Positions 42,615-50,497 of a DNA stretch of 64,000 nucleotides are shown piece by piece (position 1 is the first letter of the stretch; each line of letters begins with the position of its first letter). The translations under genes were made by a program, and so were the position numbers. The notes under the pieces were generated by a model. The model ran no database searches, had not been told where the DNA came from, and saw only the letters and a program-made list of their open reading frames with translations. The stretch comes from Buttiauxella ferragutiae. GTDB lineage: Bacteria; Pseudomonadota; Gammaproteobacteria; Enterobacterales; Enterobacteriaceae. Where the stretch lies: assembly GCF_001654915.1 (NCBI RefSeq), contig NZ_LXEQ01000047.1. The stretch is one strand, 5' to 3'.

Positions 42615-43301
42615 TTACTCTTCACTAAACCAGTCACGCTTCTCTTTACGAATCAATAATATCGACTGGCTAATCTCATGCAGATGGCGGTACATCGCCT
42701 GATCCACACCGTCTTCATCATGGCGTTTTAAGGCGTCGAAAATATCGTAATGTTGTGCGAGCAGCATCTCTGGTGGCGAAACGTGATCAAGGCTCATATA
42801 ACGCACCCGGTCCATCGTCGCTTTGATGTTTTCGACCGTGTCCCAGGCCAGGCTACAATCGGCAACCAGCGCCAGTTGCTGGTGAAATTCGTCATCTAAC
42901 TGGAAAAAGTCGTCTAACTGGTTGCGGTCAATGGCGGTGCGTTGTTGGTTCAGCAATTGCTCGAGCATATAAAGGTGCTCGTCTGTCGCCATACTTGCCG
43001 CACGCTTCGCTACCGCACGCTCAATCGCTTCACGGATAAAGCAGCCGTTCTTAACATGGCTGACGGAAATCTTATTAACGTAAGTTCCACGCTGCGGGCG
43101 AATTTGCACCAGGCCAGTTTCCGCCAGTTTGATAAAGGCTTCACGAACCGGTTGGCGGGACACTTCAAAGCGGATTGCCACTTCTTTTTCAGACAGCGGC
43201 GTTCCTGGCGGAATCAGGCAACGCACAATATCGCGACGCAAAATGCGATAGATTTGTTGGTTAACGGGCTGAGTGGGGTTAAGCAATGTTGACGGTAGCA
43301 T
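42615..43301 (-). CDS. rspR: GntR/FadR-family regulator RspR (YdfH)
   Basis: 228 residues. N-terminal winged helix (about 15-75; GTPLSEKEVAIRFEVSRQPV) and a C-terminal FCD ligand domain (about 80-220) with metal-ligand His/Asp. In E. coli RspR represses rspAB. Start ATG 43301 (MLPSTLLNPTQPVNQQIY) matches the family; the longer frame begins with a GTG inside an inverted repeat. Confidence 0.92.
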   Translation of the reverse strand: MLPSTLLNPTQPVNQQIYRILRRDIVRCLIPPGTPLSEKEVAIRFEVSRQPVREAFIKLAETGLVQIRPQRGTYVNKISVSHVKNGCFIREAIERAVAKRAASMATDEHLYMLEQLLNQQRTAIDRNQLDDFFQLDDEFHQQLALVADCSLAWDTVENIKATMDRVRYMSLDHVSPPEMLLAQHYDIFDALKRHDEDGVDQAMYRHLHEISQSILLIRKEKRDWFSEE

Positions 43302-43324
43302 TAAATTTTTCTTTTTTTGGAAGA

Positions 43325-43355
43325 ACCGTGCAAATTTAACATTTATTTGCACGGT
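43325..43355. promoter_or_regulatory. Inverted repeat between ydfG and rspR
   Basis: Perfect 11-bp arms ACCGTGCAAAT/ATTTGCACGGT with a 9-nt loop, 24 bp before the rspR ATG and 40 bp after the ydfG stop. No T run. It could be an rspR operator or the ydfG 3' end. Confidence 0.5.
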
Positions 43356-43394
43356 CGCCCATACCCGAAATCCCTTCGAATATGGACAAGGTGA

Positions 43395-44144
43395 TTAACC
43401 TTCGCGGTGAATGCTTAATCCAGCAAACGTCTGGCTAACCGGCATCATCTCAAGCGTATTGATGTTGACGTGTTTAGGCAGTGTCGCCACCCACCAAACC
43501 GCTTCGGTCACATCTTCAGGGGTTAAAGCGTTGGCGTTTTCATAGGTTTTCTCGACTTTGCCGTCATCACCTTTGAAACGTACATTGGAAAACTCAGTAC
43601 CGCCGACCAAACCAGGCTCGATATCCGTCACGCGGATTGCCGTCTTATGCAGATCGGTACGTAAGTTCAGGCTGAACTGGCGCACAAATGCTTTCGTGGC
43701 CCCGTACACGTTGCCACCAGCATATGGCCAGTTAGCCGCGGTAGAACCGATATTAATAATATGACCGCGATCACGCTCGACCATGCCAGGCAGCACGGCG
43801 CGCGTCATATACACGAGGCCTTTGTTGTTGGTATCAATCATCGTTTCCCAGTCATCCGGGTCCGCTTTATGAGCCGGTTCCATACCCAGCGCCAGGCCCG
43901 CATTATTCACCAGCACATCAATGTTGCGCCAGGCCGCCGGTAACTGTTCCATCGCCACTTCGATAGCCGCACGGTTACGCACATCAAGTTGCAGCGTAAT
44001 GATGCTTTCACCCAGCTCATCTTTGAGCTCTTGCAGACGTTCCTGACGGCGTCCAGTAGCAATGACTTTATGACCCTGTTGTACGAAACGACGAGTAATA
44101 CTCTCACCAAATCCGGAAGTTGCACCGGTCACCAAAATAATCAT
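43395..44144 (-). CDS. ydfG: NADP-dependent 3-hydroxy acid dehydrogenase YdfG
   Basis: 249 residues, short-chain dehydrogenase. TGATSGFGESI nucleotide site, NNAGLALG, catalytic Ser (IGSTA) and Tyr-x3-Lys (YGATK). Oxidises L-allo-threonine, serine and 3-hydroxypropionate-type acids and reduces malonic semialdehyde. Start ATG 44144 (MIILVTGA) with GAGGA upstream. A TTAGCATGCTAA palindrome lies about 40 bp before it. Confidence 0.95.
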   Translation of the reverse strand: MIILVTGATSGFGESITRRFVQQGHKVIATGRRQERLQELKDELGESIITLQLDVRNRAAIEVAMEQLPAAWRNIDVLVNNAGLALGMEPAHKADPDDWETMIDTNNKGLVYMTRAVLPGMVERDRGHIINIGSTAANWPYAGGNVYGATKAFVRQFSLNLRTDLHKTAIRVTDIEPGLVGGTEFSNVRFKGDDGKVEKTYENANALTPEDVTEAVWWVATLPKHVNINTLEMMPVSQTFAGLSIHREG

Positions 44145-44178
44145 CTCACTGTTCCTCAAAGGTTTTTGTTTGGTAATA

Positions 44179-44194
44179 CCTTAGCATGCTAAGG
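44179..44194. promoter_or_regulatory. Palindrome in front of ydfG, SlyA/MarR-like
   Basis: CCTTAGCATGCTAAGG is a perfect 16-bp palindrome; its core TTAGCATGCTAA differs by one base from the SlyA consensus TTAGCAAGCTAA. It lies 35-50 bp upstream of the ydfG start. Confidence 0.5.
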
Positions 44195-44242
44195 CAGTTA
44201 GTGATAATTCAACTTTGTGCTAAAAACGACGTTGCAAGGGCC

Positions 44243-44259
44243 TGCACGCTGCTGGTGCA
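44243..44259. promoter_or_regulatory. NtrC-type enhancer site 1
   Basis: TGCACGCTGCTGGTGCA matches TGCACC-N5-GGTGCA at 11 of 12 fixed positions. Its centre is 32 bp (three helical turns) from site 2, the spacing I recall for the two strong glnA enhancer sites. Confidence 0.75.
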
Positions 44260-44274
44260 GCGGTATCTGCCGTG

Positions 44275-44291
44275 TGCAACTTTCTGGTGCA
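44275..44291. promoter_or_regulatory. NtrC-type enhancer site 2
   Basis: TGCAACTTTCTGGTGCA matches TGCACC-N5-GGTGCA at 11 of 12 fixed positions. Centred about 200 bp upstream of the predicted sigma-54 start. Confidence 0.72.
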
Positions 44292-44332
44292 TGAGACCCC
44301 GCGGATTTTTGCATCCTCAACTAATAATACCA

Positions 44333-44368
44333 AAAGGCAACCGATTGCGACCAAAGGCAACCGATTGC
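44333..44368. repeat. Tandem direct repeat of a palindrome-like motif
   Basis: AAAGGCAACCGATTGC occurs at 44333-44348 and again at 44353-44368, exactly 20 bp apart (about two helical turns). The GCAACCGATTGC core is a near-palindrome with a central CG, as in LacI-family operators. It lies between the NtrC sites and the promoter of guaD. Confidence 0.6.
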
Positions 44369-44456
44369 CTTCTCTAAAGTTGCTTAAATGTTGCGCAGCA
44401 AAGGAAAATGTATTCTAAGCTACTGTTATAAAAAAGATTAAAGACAAACCTCAATG

Positions 44457-44472
44457 TGGCATCAACATTGCA
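44457..44472 (+). promoter_or_regulatory. Sigma-54 promoter of guaD-xdhABC
   Basis: TGGCATCAACATTGCA: the -24 GG and -12 GC have the required 10-bp spacing, and 11 of 12 positions of TGGCAC(G)-N4-TTGCA outside the variable base agree or are near. The predicted start is about 44483, some 30 bp before the guaD ATG. Confidence 0.75.
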
Positions 44473-44513
44473 ATCATTAACTCATTCTTCACAAAACCAT
44501 TACAGGCATGGCG

Positions 44514-45845
44514 ATGACAGTTAATTACACGCAGGCGTTACGCGGCCAGTTCTTCGATATAACCCAAACCGGAACTCGTCCTGACGAGTTGCTGGCGAAT
44601 GCGCGTCACCATGATGATGCGTTGTTATTTATTGATGGTGGTACGGTGGTGGCTTTGTTGCCATGGGAAGAAGGGCGCATGCATTTGCGTAGCGAAAGTG
44701 ATTATCTCGATTATCGCGGCAAATTAATCATTCCCGGCTTTGTTGATACCCACCTGCATTATCCGCAAACAGAAATGATAGGCGCGTATGGCGAGCAGTT
44801 ACTCGAATGGCTACAAACTTACACTTTCCCGGTTGAGAGCCAATATCAGGACAGTTCGTACGCCGCGAAAATGTCAGCATTTTTCCTTGGCCAACTGTTG
44901 AGCAACGGTACCACCACCGCATTGGTTTTTGGCACGGTGCATCCGCAGTCGGTGGAAGCGCTTTTCAGCGCGGCAGAACATCTTTCCATGCGCATCATTG
45001 CGGGCAAAGTGATGATGGATCGCAACGCGCCGGAATATCTTACCGAAACACCGGCGCAAAGTTATCAGCAAACGCGTGAGTTGATTCAGCGCTGGCATAA
45101 AAAAGGGCGCCTGAACTATGCGCTGACGCCGCGTTTTGCGCCGACATCTTCACCTGAATTACTCAAAGTGGTGCAGACACTGCGCGAAGAATTTCCCGAT
45201 ACCTGGCTGCATACCCATTTAAGTGAAAACAGTGCCGAAGTGGAATGGGTGAAAAACCTGTGGCCCGACGCTGAAAGCTATCTTGGCGTTTATCACCAGT
45301 ACCAACTCACCGGAAAACGCAGCGTGTTTGCTCACGCCATCCATTTGCAAGAGTGTGAATGGGATTGCCTGCACCGCACTGAATCGGCCATCGCCTTTTG
45401 CCCAACCTCAAATCTGTTTCTCGGCAGCGGGCTGTTTAACCTCAAACAGTGCCATGAGCGGGGGATCCGCATGGGGATTGGCACCGACGTTGGCGCAGGC
45501 ACCACCTTTAACATGCTACAAACCCTGGCCGAAGCGTACAAAGTTGCCCAACTGCAAGGATACCGTCTGTGCGCTAGCGAAGCGTTTTATCACGCCACAT
45601 TGGGCGGGGCACACGCGCTGGATCTGGATGACAAAATCGGCAACTTCCTGCCCGGTAAAGAGGCGGATTTTGTGGTGCTGGACTTAGCAGTAACGCCATT
45701 GCAGAAACTGCGCTACGCCAACAGTCGGGATATTTATGAAAAGTTGTTCGTGCTGATGACGCTCGGCGATGACCGTAACATCTGGCACACCTGGGTAAAC
45801 GGTAAATGCGTCTGGCAACGTGGCTCGCTGGAGGTCGCGGCATGA
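44514..45845 (+). CDS. guaD: Guanine deaminase
   Basis: 443 residues. Amidohydrolase that converts guanine to xanthine and ammonia. Zn ligands in GFVDTHLHYPQ, HTHLSEN, the His of SVFAHAIHL, and Asp of GIGTDVGAGTTFN. The ATG at 44514 is preferred (CAGG 7 nt upstream); one at 44508 would add two residues. First gene of a tightly packed operon with xdhA (ATGA overlap), controlled by sigma-54 and probable NtrC sites. E. coli carries guaD elsewhere on its chromosome, so this is a different genomic setting. Confidence 0.95.
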   Translation: MTVNYTQALRGQFFDITQTGTRPDELLANARHHDDALLFIDGGTVVALLPWEEGRMHLRSESDYLDYRGKLIIPGFVDTHLHYPQTEMIGAYGEQLLEWLQTYTFPVESQYQDSSYAAKMSAFFLGQLLSNGTTTALVFGTVHPQSVEALFSAAEHLSMRIIAGKVMMDRNAPEYLTETPAQSYQQTRELIQRWHKKGRLNYALTPRFAPTSSPELLKVVQTLREEFPDTWLHTHLSENSAEVEWVKNLWPDAESYLGVYHQYQLTGKRSVFAHAIHLQECEWDCLHRTESAIAFCPTSNLFLGSGLFNLKQCHERGIRMGIGTDVGAGTTFNMLQTLAEAYKVAQLQGYRLCASEAFYHATLGGAHALDLDDKIGNFLPGKEADFVVLDLAVTPLQKLRYANSRDIYEKLFVLMTLGDDRNIWHTWVNGKCVWQRGSLEVAA

Positions 45846-47278
45846 TTCAATTTTTGCTCAATCAAACCTTAAAGACCCTTGATAACGTTGACCCAAATAC
45901 CACGGTGCTGAACTGGCTGCGCGGCAGTGAACAGCGCTGTGGCAGCAAAGAAGGGTGCGCATCGGGTGATTGCGGGGCGTGTACGGTGGTGCTCGGCCAG
46001 GTTGATGGCGAGAAAATGCGCTATGACAGCGCCAATAGCTGCATCACGCTGGTCAGCCAGCTTGATGGCAAACAGTTGCTGACCGTGGAGGATTTAGCAG
46101 ACGGCAGCAAATTGCATCCGGTGCAGCAGGCGATGAGCGATTGCCACGCTTCGCAATGTGGTTTTTGTACCCCAGGTTTTGTGATGTCGGGATTCGCACT
46201 GCAAAAAGCGCATAGCCCGACTGACCGTCATGAAATAGAAAAACAACTCGCCGGAAACCTGTGCCGTTGTACGGGTTATCGGCCAATTATTCAGGCGATG
46301 CAGCAAAGTTGCGGTACGCGTACTGACCAGTTTACTCGCACTGAGATGCAAACTGTCGCACGCTTAAAGTCGCTGCAACAATCGCAGGTCGCCGAGCTTA
46401 GTAAATCCAACCGCTGCCTGTTGCCAAAGACCGTTGAGCAACTGGCATCGCTGTACCAGCAAAATCCGCAGGCTCGCTTGCTGGCTGGTGGTACCGATCT
46501 GGTGCTGACTATCACCCAGCAATTTCAGACACTGCCATTGATTATTGCACTCAATCAGGTGGATGAACTCAAAACGGTTTCCATCACCGACAGCCAAATT
46601 CGCATTGGGGCGATGGCAACGTTGCAGGCGTGTCAGGAGGTTTTACAGCCAGTGATCCCGGCGTTTTCGCAGATGCTCGACCGCTTTGCCTCGCCGCAAA
46701 TTCGCAATCACGCCACGCTTGCCGGAAATCTGGCAAACGCTTCGCCGATTGGCGATGGTGCGCCAATGCTGCTGGCGCTCGGTGCGCAACTGGAATTGCG
46801 CTGCGGTAACGAACTGCGCACGTTGCCGCTCGATGAATTCTTCCTCAGTTATCGCAAAACAGCTTTGCAACCTGGGGAATTTATCACTGCGGTGATTATT
46901 GAGCGGGCGGCAGTCTCCCCGACGTTTGCCGCATGGAAAATATCCAAACGGATGGATGACGATATTTCGACAGTCTTTGGCGCATTCAACCTGCATTTTT
47001 CCGCCGGAAAAGTGCAGAGCGCTCGGCTGGCTTTCGGTGGCATGGCTGCGGTTCCGGCGTGCGCAAAAAGGGCTGAAAACGCGCTGACAGGTTTGCCGCT
47101 CAACTCGCAATCACTGGCTCAGGCGTGTGCCGCGCTGGCCGAAGATTTCCAGCCGTTAAGTGATTTCCGTGGCAGCGGAGTCTATCGCCTGAAACTCGCG
47201 CAAAATCTGCTACGACGCCTGGTGCTACAACACGCCGAAACGGCTTACGCACTGGAGGTACAACATTATGTCAACTAA
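45842..47278 (+). CDS. xdhA: Xanthine dehydrogenase small subunit (FeS plus FAD)
   Basis: 478 residues. Two [2Fe-2S] domains: plant-type ferredoxin Cys set RCGSKEGCASGDCGACTVVL and the alpha-helical CGFCTPG/GNLCRCTGYRP set; then a FAD-binding domain (about 190-350) with LLAGGTDLVL and a C-terminal CO-dehydrogenase flavoprotein domain. Fused FeS-FAD layout as in Rhodobacter-type XdhA, unlike the split three-subunit E. coli XdhABC. Passes electrons from the molybdenum site to NAD. Overlaps guaD by 4 nt and xdhB by 11 nt. Confidence 0.93.
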   Translation: MIQFLLNQTLKTLDNVDPNTTVLNWLRGSEQRCGSKEGCASGDCGACTVVLGQVDGEKMRYDSANSCITLVSQLDGKQLLTVEDLADGSKLHPVQQAMSDCHASQCGFCTPGFVMSGFALQKAHSPTDRHEIEKQLAGNLCRCTGYRPIIQAMQQSCGTRTDQFTRTEMQTVARLKSLQQSQVAELSKSNRCLLPKTVEQLASLYQQNPQARLLAGGTDLVLTITQQFQTLPLIIALNQVDELKTVSITDSQIRIGAMATLQACQEVLQPVIPAFSQMLDRFASPQIRNHATLAGNLANASPIGDGAPMLLALGAQLELRCGNELRTLPLDEFFLSYRKTALQPGEFITAVIIERAAVSPTFAAWKISKRMDDDISTVFGAFNLHFSAGKVQSARLAFGGMAAVPACAKRAENALTGLPLNSQSLAQACAALAEDFQPLSDFRGSGVYRLKLAQNLLRRLVLQHAETAYALEVQHYVN

Positions 47279-49613
47279 TCCTGTGCGCCTGTCAGAACAG
47301 TCATTGATCGAGCAGTTTTCTCGCAAATTGCACGGTGGCGCAGGCGAAAGCCGCAAACATGAAAGCGCAGATAAACACGTCAGCGGCAAAGCGGAATACA
47401 TTGATGACAAACTGACTTTACCCGGCATGTTGCACTTATGCCCGGTTCTCAGCCAACACGCCCACGCGCGCATCCTCGATATTGATACTCGCGAATGTTA
47501 CGCCATTCCCGGTGTAGTCCGCGTTTTTAGCTGGCAGGATGTTCCCGGCGAACTGGATATTGGCCCGTTAGCGCCAGGCGACCCGCTATTTGCCCGCGAC
47601 AAAGTTGAGTATCACGGCCAGGTTGTCCTCACGGTAGCCGCCGATACCCCAGAAGCCGCGCGTGCAGGCGCGCAAAAGATCGCTATCGAATATGACGTGC
47701 TTGAAGCGGTGCTGGATGTTGAAGAGGCATTACGTCGCGAACACTATGTTCAGGAACCGCACGTTCATCAACGCGGTGATGCTGATGCTGCGCTGGCAAG
47801 CGCTGCGCACCGCATTCAGGGGCAATTTCACATCGGTGGCCAGGAGCACTTTTATCTCGAAGGACAGATTGCAGTAGTCCAGCCTGGGGAAGATGGCTGT
47901 GTGATGGTCTGGTCGTCAACCCAGCATCCGACAGAAGTGCAAAAGCTGGTGGCTTCAGTGCTTGGCGTCACGATGAACAAAGTCACAGTAGATATGCGCC
48001 GCATGGGCGGTGGGTTTGGCGGCAAAGAAACCCAGGCGGCGGGTATTGCCTGCCACGCCGCGCTGGTAGCGGTATTAACTGGCCGCCCGGTAAAAATGCG
48101 TCTTGCACGCCGTGACGACATGCGTATTACCGGCAAACGGCATCCGTTTTTTGTGCGCTATGACGTGGGTTTCACTGATTCTGGCATGTTGAACGGAGTG
48201 GTTATCGATCTGGCGGCTAACTGCGGATATTCGCTGGATCTGTCAGGATCGATCTGCGATCGCGCTATGTTCCACGCCGACAACGCTTATTACCTCGGTG
48301 ATGCGCGCGTGACTGGCTACCGTTGCCGCACCAATCTGGCATCGAATACCGCCTACCGTGGATTTGGCGGGCCGCAAGGTATGGTTGCCATCGAACAGAT
48401 TATGGACCACATCGCACGGGAGCTTGGCCTTGATCCGCTGGAAGTGCGTAAACGTAACTACTATGGCGACACTGAACGCAATGTGACGCACTACCATCAA
48501 ACGGTCGAACACAACATCATGACGGAAATTACCCGTCAGCTCGAGGCCAGCGCAGATTACGCAAAGCGCCGCACAGAAATCACGGATTTTAACCGCAGCA
48601 GCCCAATACTCAAACGCGGTCTGGCGCTGACGCCGGTAAAATTCGGCATCTCTTTTACCTCCAGTTTCCTCAACCAGGCTGGGGCATTGCTGCTGATTTA
48701 CACCGATGGCACGGTGCAGCTCAACCACGGCGGCACAGAAATGGGCCAGGGGCTGAACACCAAAGTGGCGCAAGTGGTGGCGGAGGTGTTGCAAATCCCC
48801 GTCGAACAGATCCAGGTCACCGCAACCAACACCGGAAAAGTGCCGAATACCTCACCGACGGCGGCTTCATCGGGTGCCGATCTCAACGGTAAAGCGGCGG
48901 AAATTGCCGCACTGACCATTAAAGAGCGGCTGGTAGAAATGCTCTGTCGTTTACACGGTTGCGAAACCGAACAAGTGGAGTTTCGTAATGGCGTGGTGAA
49001 AGTCCCAGGGCGGCATTTTAGCTTTAGTGAAATCGCCAGTCTTGCCTGGCTGAACCAGGTCCCGCTGTCTGCCACCGGGTTCTACAAAGTACCGGGAATT
49101 CATTACGACCGTGCCGCCGGTCGTGGGCAGCCATTCTATTACTTCTCCTGGGGGGCGGCTTGTTCGGAAGTGATTATCGACACGCTGACCGGAGAGTACC
49201 GTCTGTTGCGTACCGACATTCTGCATGACGTTGGCAATTCGCTGAACCCGGCACTCGACATCGGGCAAATTGAAGGTGGTTTTGTACAAGGGGCAGGCTG
49301 GCTGACTTGCGAAGAGTTGGTCTGGGATGACAAAGGACGGTTGCTGACCGACAGCCCGATGAGCTACAAAATACCGGCGATAAGCGATGCGCCAGCCGAC
49401 TTACGGGTTAAGTTGCTGGAGAATTATGCCAACCCTCAGCACACCGTTTATCGTTCAAAAGCCGTCGGTGAACCGCCGTTTATGCTGGGAATATCCGTGT
49501 GGTGCGCCTTACAGGACGCCGTGGCAAGTGTCACTGATTACCTGAAACACCCAATGCTGGATGCGCCCGCCACGCCAGAACGCGTATTTTGGGGTTGTCA
49601 GGAGGCGCCATGA
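47268..49613 (+). CDS. xdhB: Xanthine dehydrogenase large subunit (molybdopterin)
   Basis: 781 residues. Molybdenum cofactor subunit that hydroxylates hypoxanthine and xanthine to urate. GGGFGGKE lies near residue 245, AYRGFGGPQG near 365, and the catalytic Glu is expected at Glu735 in VGEPPFMLGIS, the family position. Start ATG 47268 is preceded by GGAGG. Overlap with xdhA and xdhC indicates translational coupling. Confidence 0.94.
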   Translation: MSTNPVRLSEQSLIEQFSRKLHGGAGESRKHESADKHVSGKAEYIDDKLTLPGMLHLCPVLSQHAHARILDIDTRECYAIPGVVRVFSWQDVPGELDIGPLAPGDPLFARDKVEYHGQVVLTVAADTPEAARAGAQKIAIEYDVLEAVLDVEEALRREHYVQEPHVHQRGDADAALASAAHRIQGQFHIGGQEHFYLEGQIAVVQPGEDGCVMVWSSTQHPTEVQKLVASVLGVTMNKVTVDMRRMGGGFGGKETQAAGIACHAALVAVLTGRPVKMRLARRDDMRITGKRHPFFVRYDVGFTDSGMLNGVVIDLAANCGYSLDLSGSICDRAMFHADNAYYLGDARVTGYRCRTNLASNTAYRGFGGPQGMVAIEQIMDHIARELGLDPLEVRKRNYYGDTERNVTHYHQTVEHNIMTEITRQLEASADYAKRRTEITDFNRSSPILKRGLALTPVKFGISFTSSFLNQAGALLLIYTDGTVQLNHGGTEMGQGLNTKVAQVVAEVLQIPVEQIQVTATNTGKVPNTSPTAASSGADLNGKAAEIAALTIKERLVEMLCRLHGCETEQVEFRNGVVKVPGRHFSFSEIASLAWLNQVPLSATGFYKVPGIHYDRAAGRGQPFYYFSWGAACSEVIIDTLTGEYRLLRTDILHDVGNSLNPALDIGQIEGGFVQGAGWLTCEELVWDDKGRLLTDSPMSYKIPAISDAPADLRVKLLENYANPQHTVYRSKAVGEPPFMLGISVWCALQDAVASVTDYLKHPMLDAPATPERVFWGCQEAP

Positions 49614-50383
49614 ACGACGATAAATGGATCGCTATTTTGATGCAGTTGCGCGAGCGGCGCGAACCTTGCGTGTTGTTGACTGTGCTGGCTGATAAAGGCT
49701 CGGTGCCGCGAAACTGTGGCACCAAAATGATTGTGGGCCGTGAACAGACGTTTCTGACTATCGGTGGCGGGCATCTGGAATATCAATCTATCGCCATGGC
49801 ACGAGCGATGCTGGAGAAGCAAAGCACGATGCTGCATACCGAGCATTTTAATCTGGGCGCCAGGCTTGGGCAGTGTTGTGGCGGCATGACCACGGTGCTG
49901 TTTGAACCGTTGATTCAGGCACAACCGCAGATCACGGTATTTGGCGCAGGCCACGTCGGGCAGGCGCTGGTGGCGCTGTTATCAACGTTACCCTGTCACA
50001 TTATCTGGGTTGATGAGCGCGCCGATTTATTTTCTGACGCCCCGCAAGGGGTGAAAACCGTTCACGCAGAAGACCCGCTGGATGCAGTTCACGCCGCACC
50101 TGCGCAGAGTTATTTTATCGTCATGACCCACAGCCATCCGCGGGATCTGGAGTTGACCGAAGCGATACTGAAGCGCGGCGATTACCGTTATCTCGGGTTA
50201 ATTGGCTCGCAGACTAAACGCCAGCGCTTTGAGTATCGGCTGGCGGGAAAAGGCATCACGGCGGAACAACTCAGTACCTTACGTTGCCCGGTGGGGCTGC
50301 CGGACGTGAAAGGTAAACTGCCAGCCGAAATTGCTGTAGCCATCACCGCCGAAATAATTGCTGTGTATCAGGCGGCGAGTTGA
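49610..50383 (+). CDS. xdhC: Xanthine dehydrogenase accessory protein XdhC
   Basis: 257 residues. Chaperone that binds molybdenum cofactor, helps its sulfuration and inserts it into XdhB. N-terminal CoxI-type domain (VLADKGSVPRNCGTKMIV, GGGHLEYQ) and C-terminal Rossmann-like domain (FGAGHVGQAL, MTHSHPRDLELTEA, GSQTKRQRF). GGAGG 4 nt before ATG 49610, which overlaps the xdhB stop (ATGA). Last gene of the operon; a REP-like element follows. Confidence 0.93.
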   Translation: MNDDKWIAILMQLRERREPCVLLTVLADKGSVPRNCGTKMIVGREQTFLTIGGGHLEYQSIAMARAMLEKQSTMLHTEHFNLGARLGQCCGGMTTVLFEPLIQAQPQITVFGAGHVGQALVALLSTLPCHIIWVDERADLFSDAPQGVKTVHAEDPLDAVHAAPAQSYFIVMTHSHPRDLELTEAILKRGDYRYLGLIGSQTKRQRFEYRLAGKGITAEQLSTLRCPVGLPDVKGKLPAEIAVAITAEIIAVYQAAS

Positions 50384-50386
50384 GCC

Positions 50387-50471
50387 TGGCGGATGACGCT
50401 CACGCTTATCCGCCCTACAATCACTTAACTTTCTTCGTAGGGTGGAAAAGCGTGAGCGTGTTCCACCTTCC
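50387..50471. repeat. REP/BIME-like element downstream of xdhC
   Basis: A REP-like unit (TGGCGGATGACGCTC, then GCTTATCCGCCCTAC) is followed by a second hairpin (GGTGGAAAAGCGTGAGC, then GTTCCACC), together a composite palindromic element between xdhC and dcp. A related REP-like unit is at 24334-24361. Confidence 0.7.
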
Positions 50472-50497
50472 TGCAGGACTTATTTCAGGAGTTCAGG

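Larger units (their letters stand above)
44145..44513. promoter_or_regulatory. ydfG-guaD divergent control region
   Basis: 369 bp with no gene but an unusual density of sites: a 16-bp palindrome near ydfG (44179-44194), two NtrC-type enhancers (44243-44259, 44275-44291), two tandem palindrome-like repeats (44333-44368), and a sigma-54 promoter (44457-44472). Confidence 0.75.
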
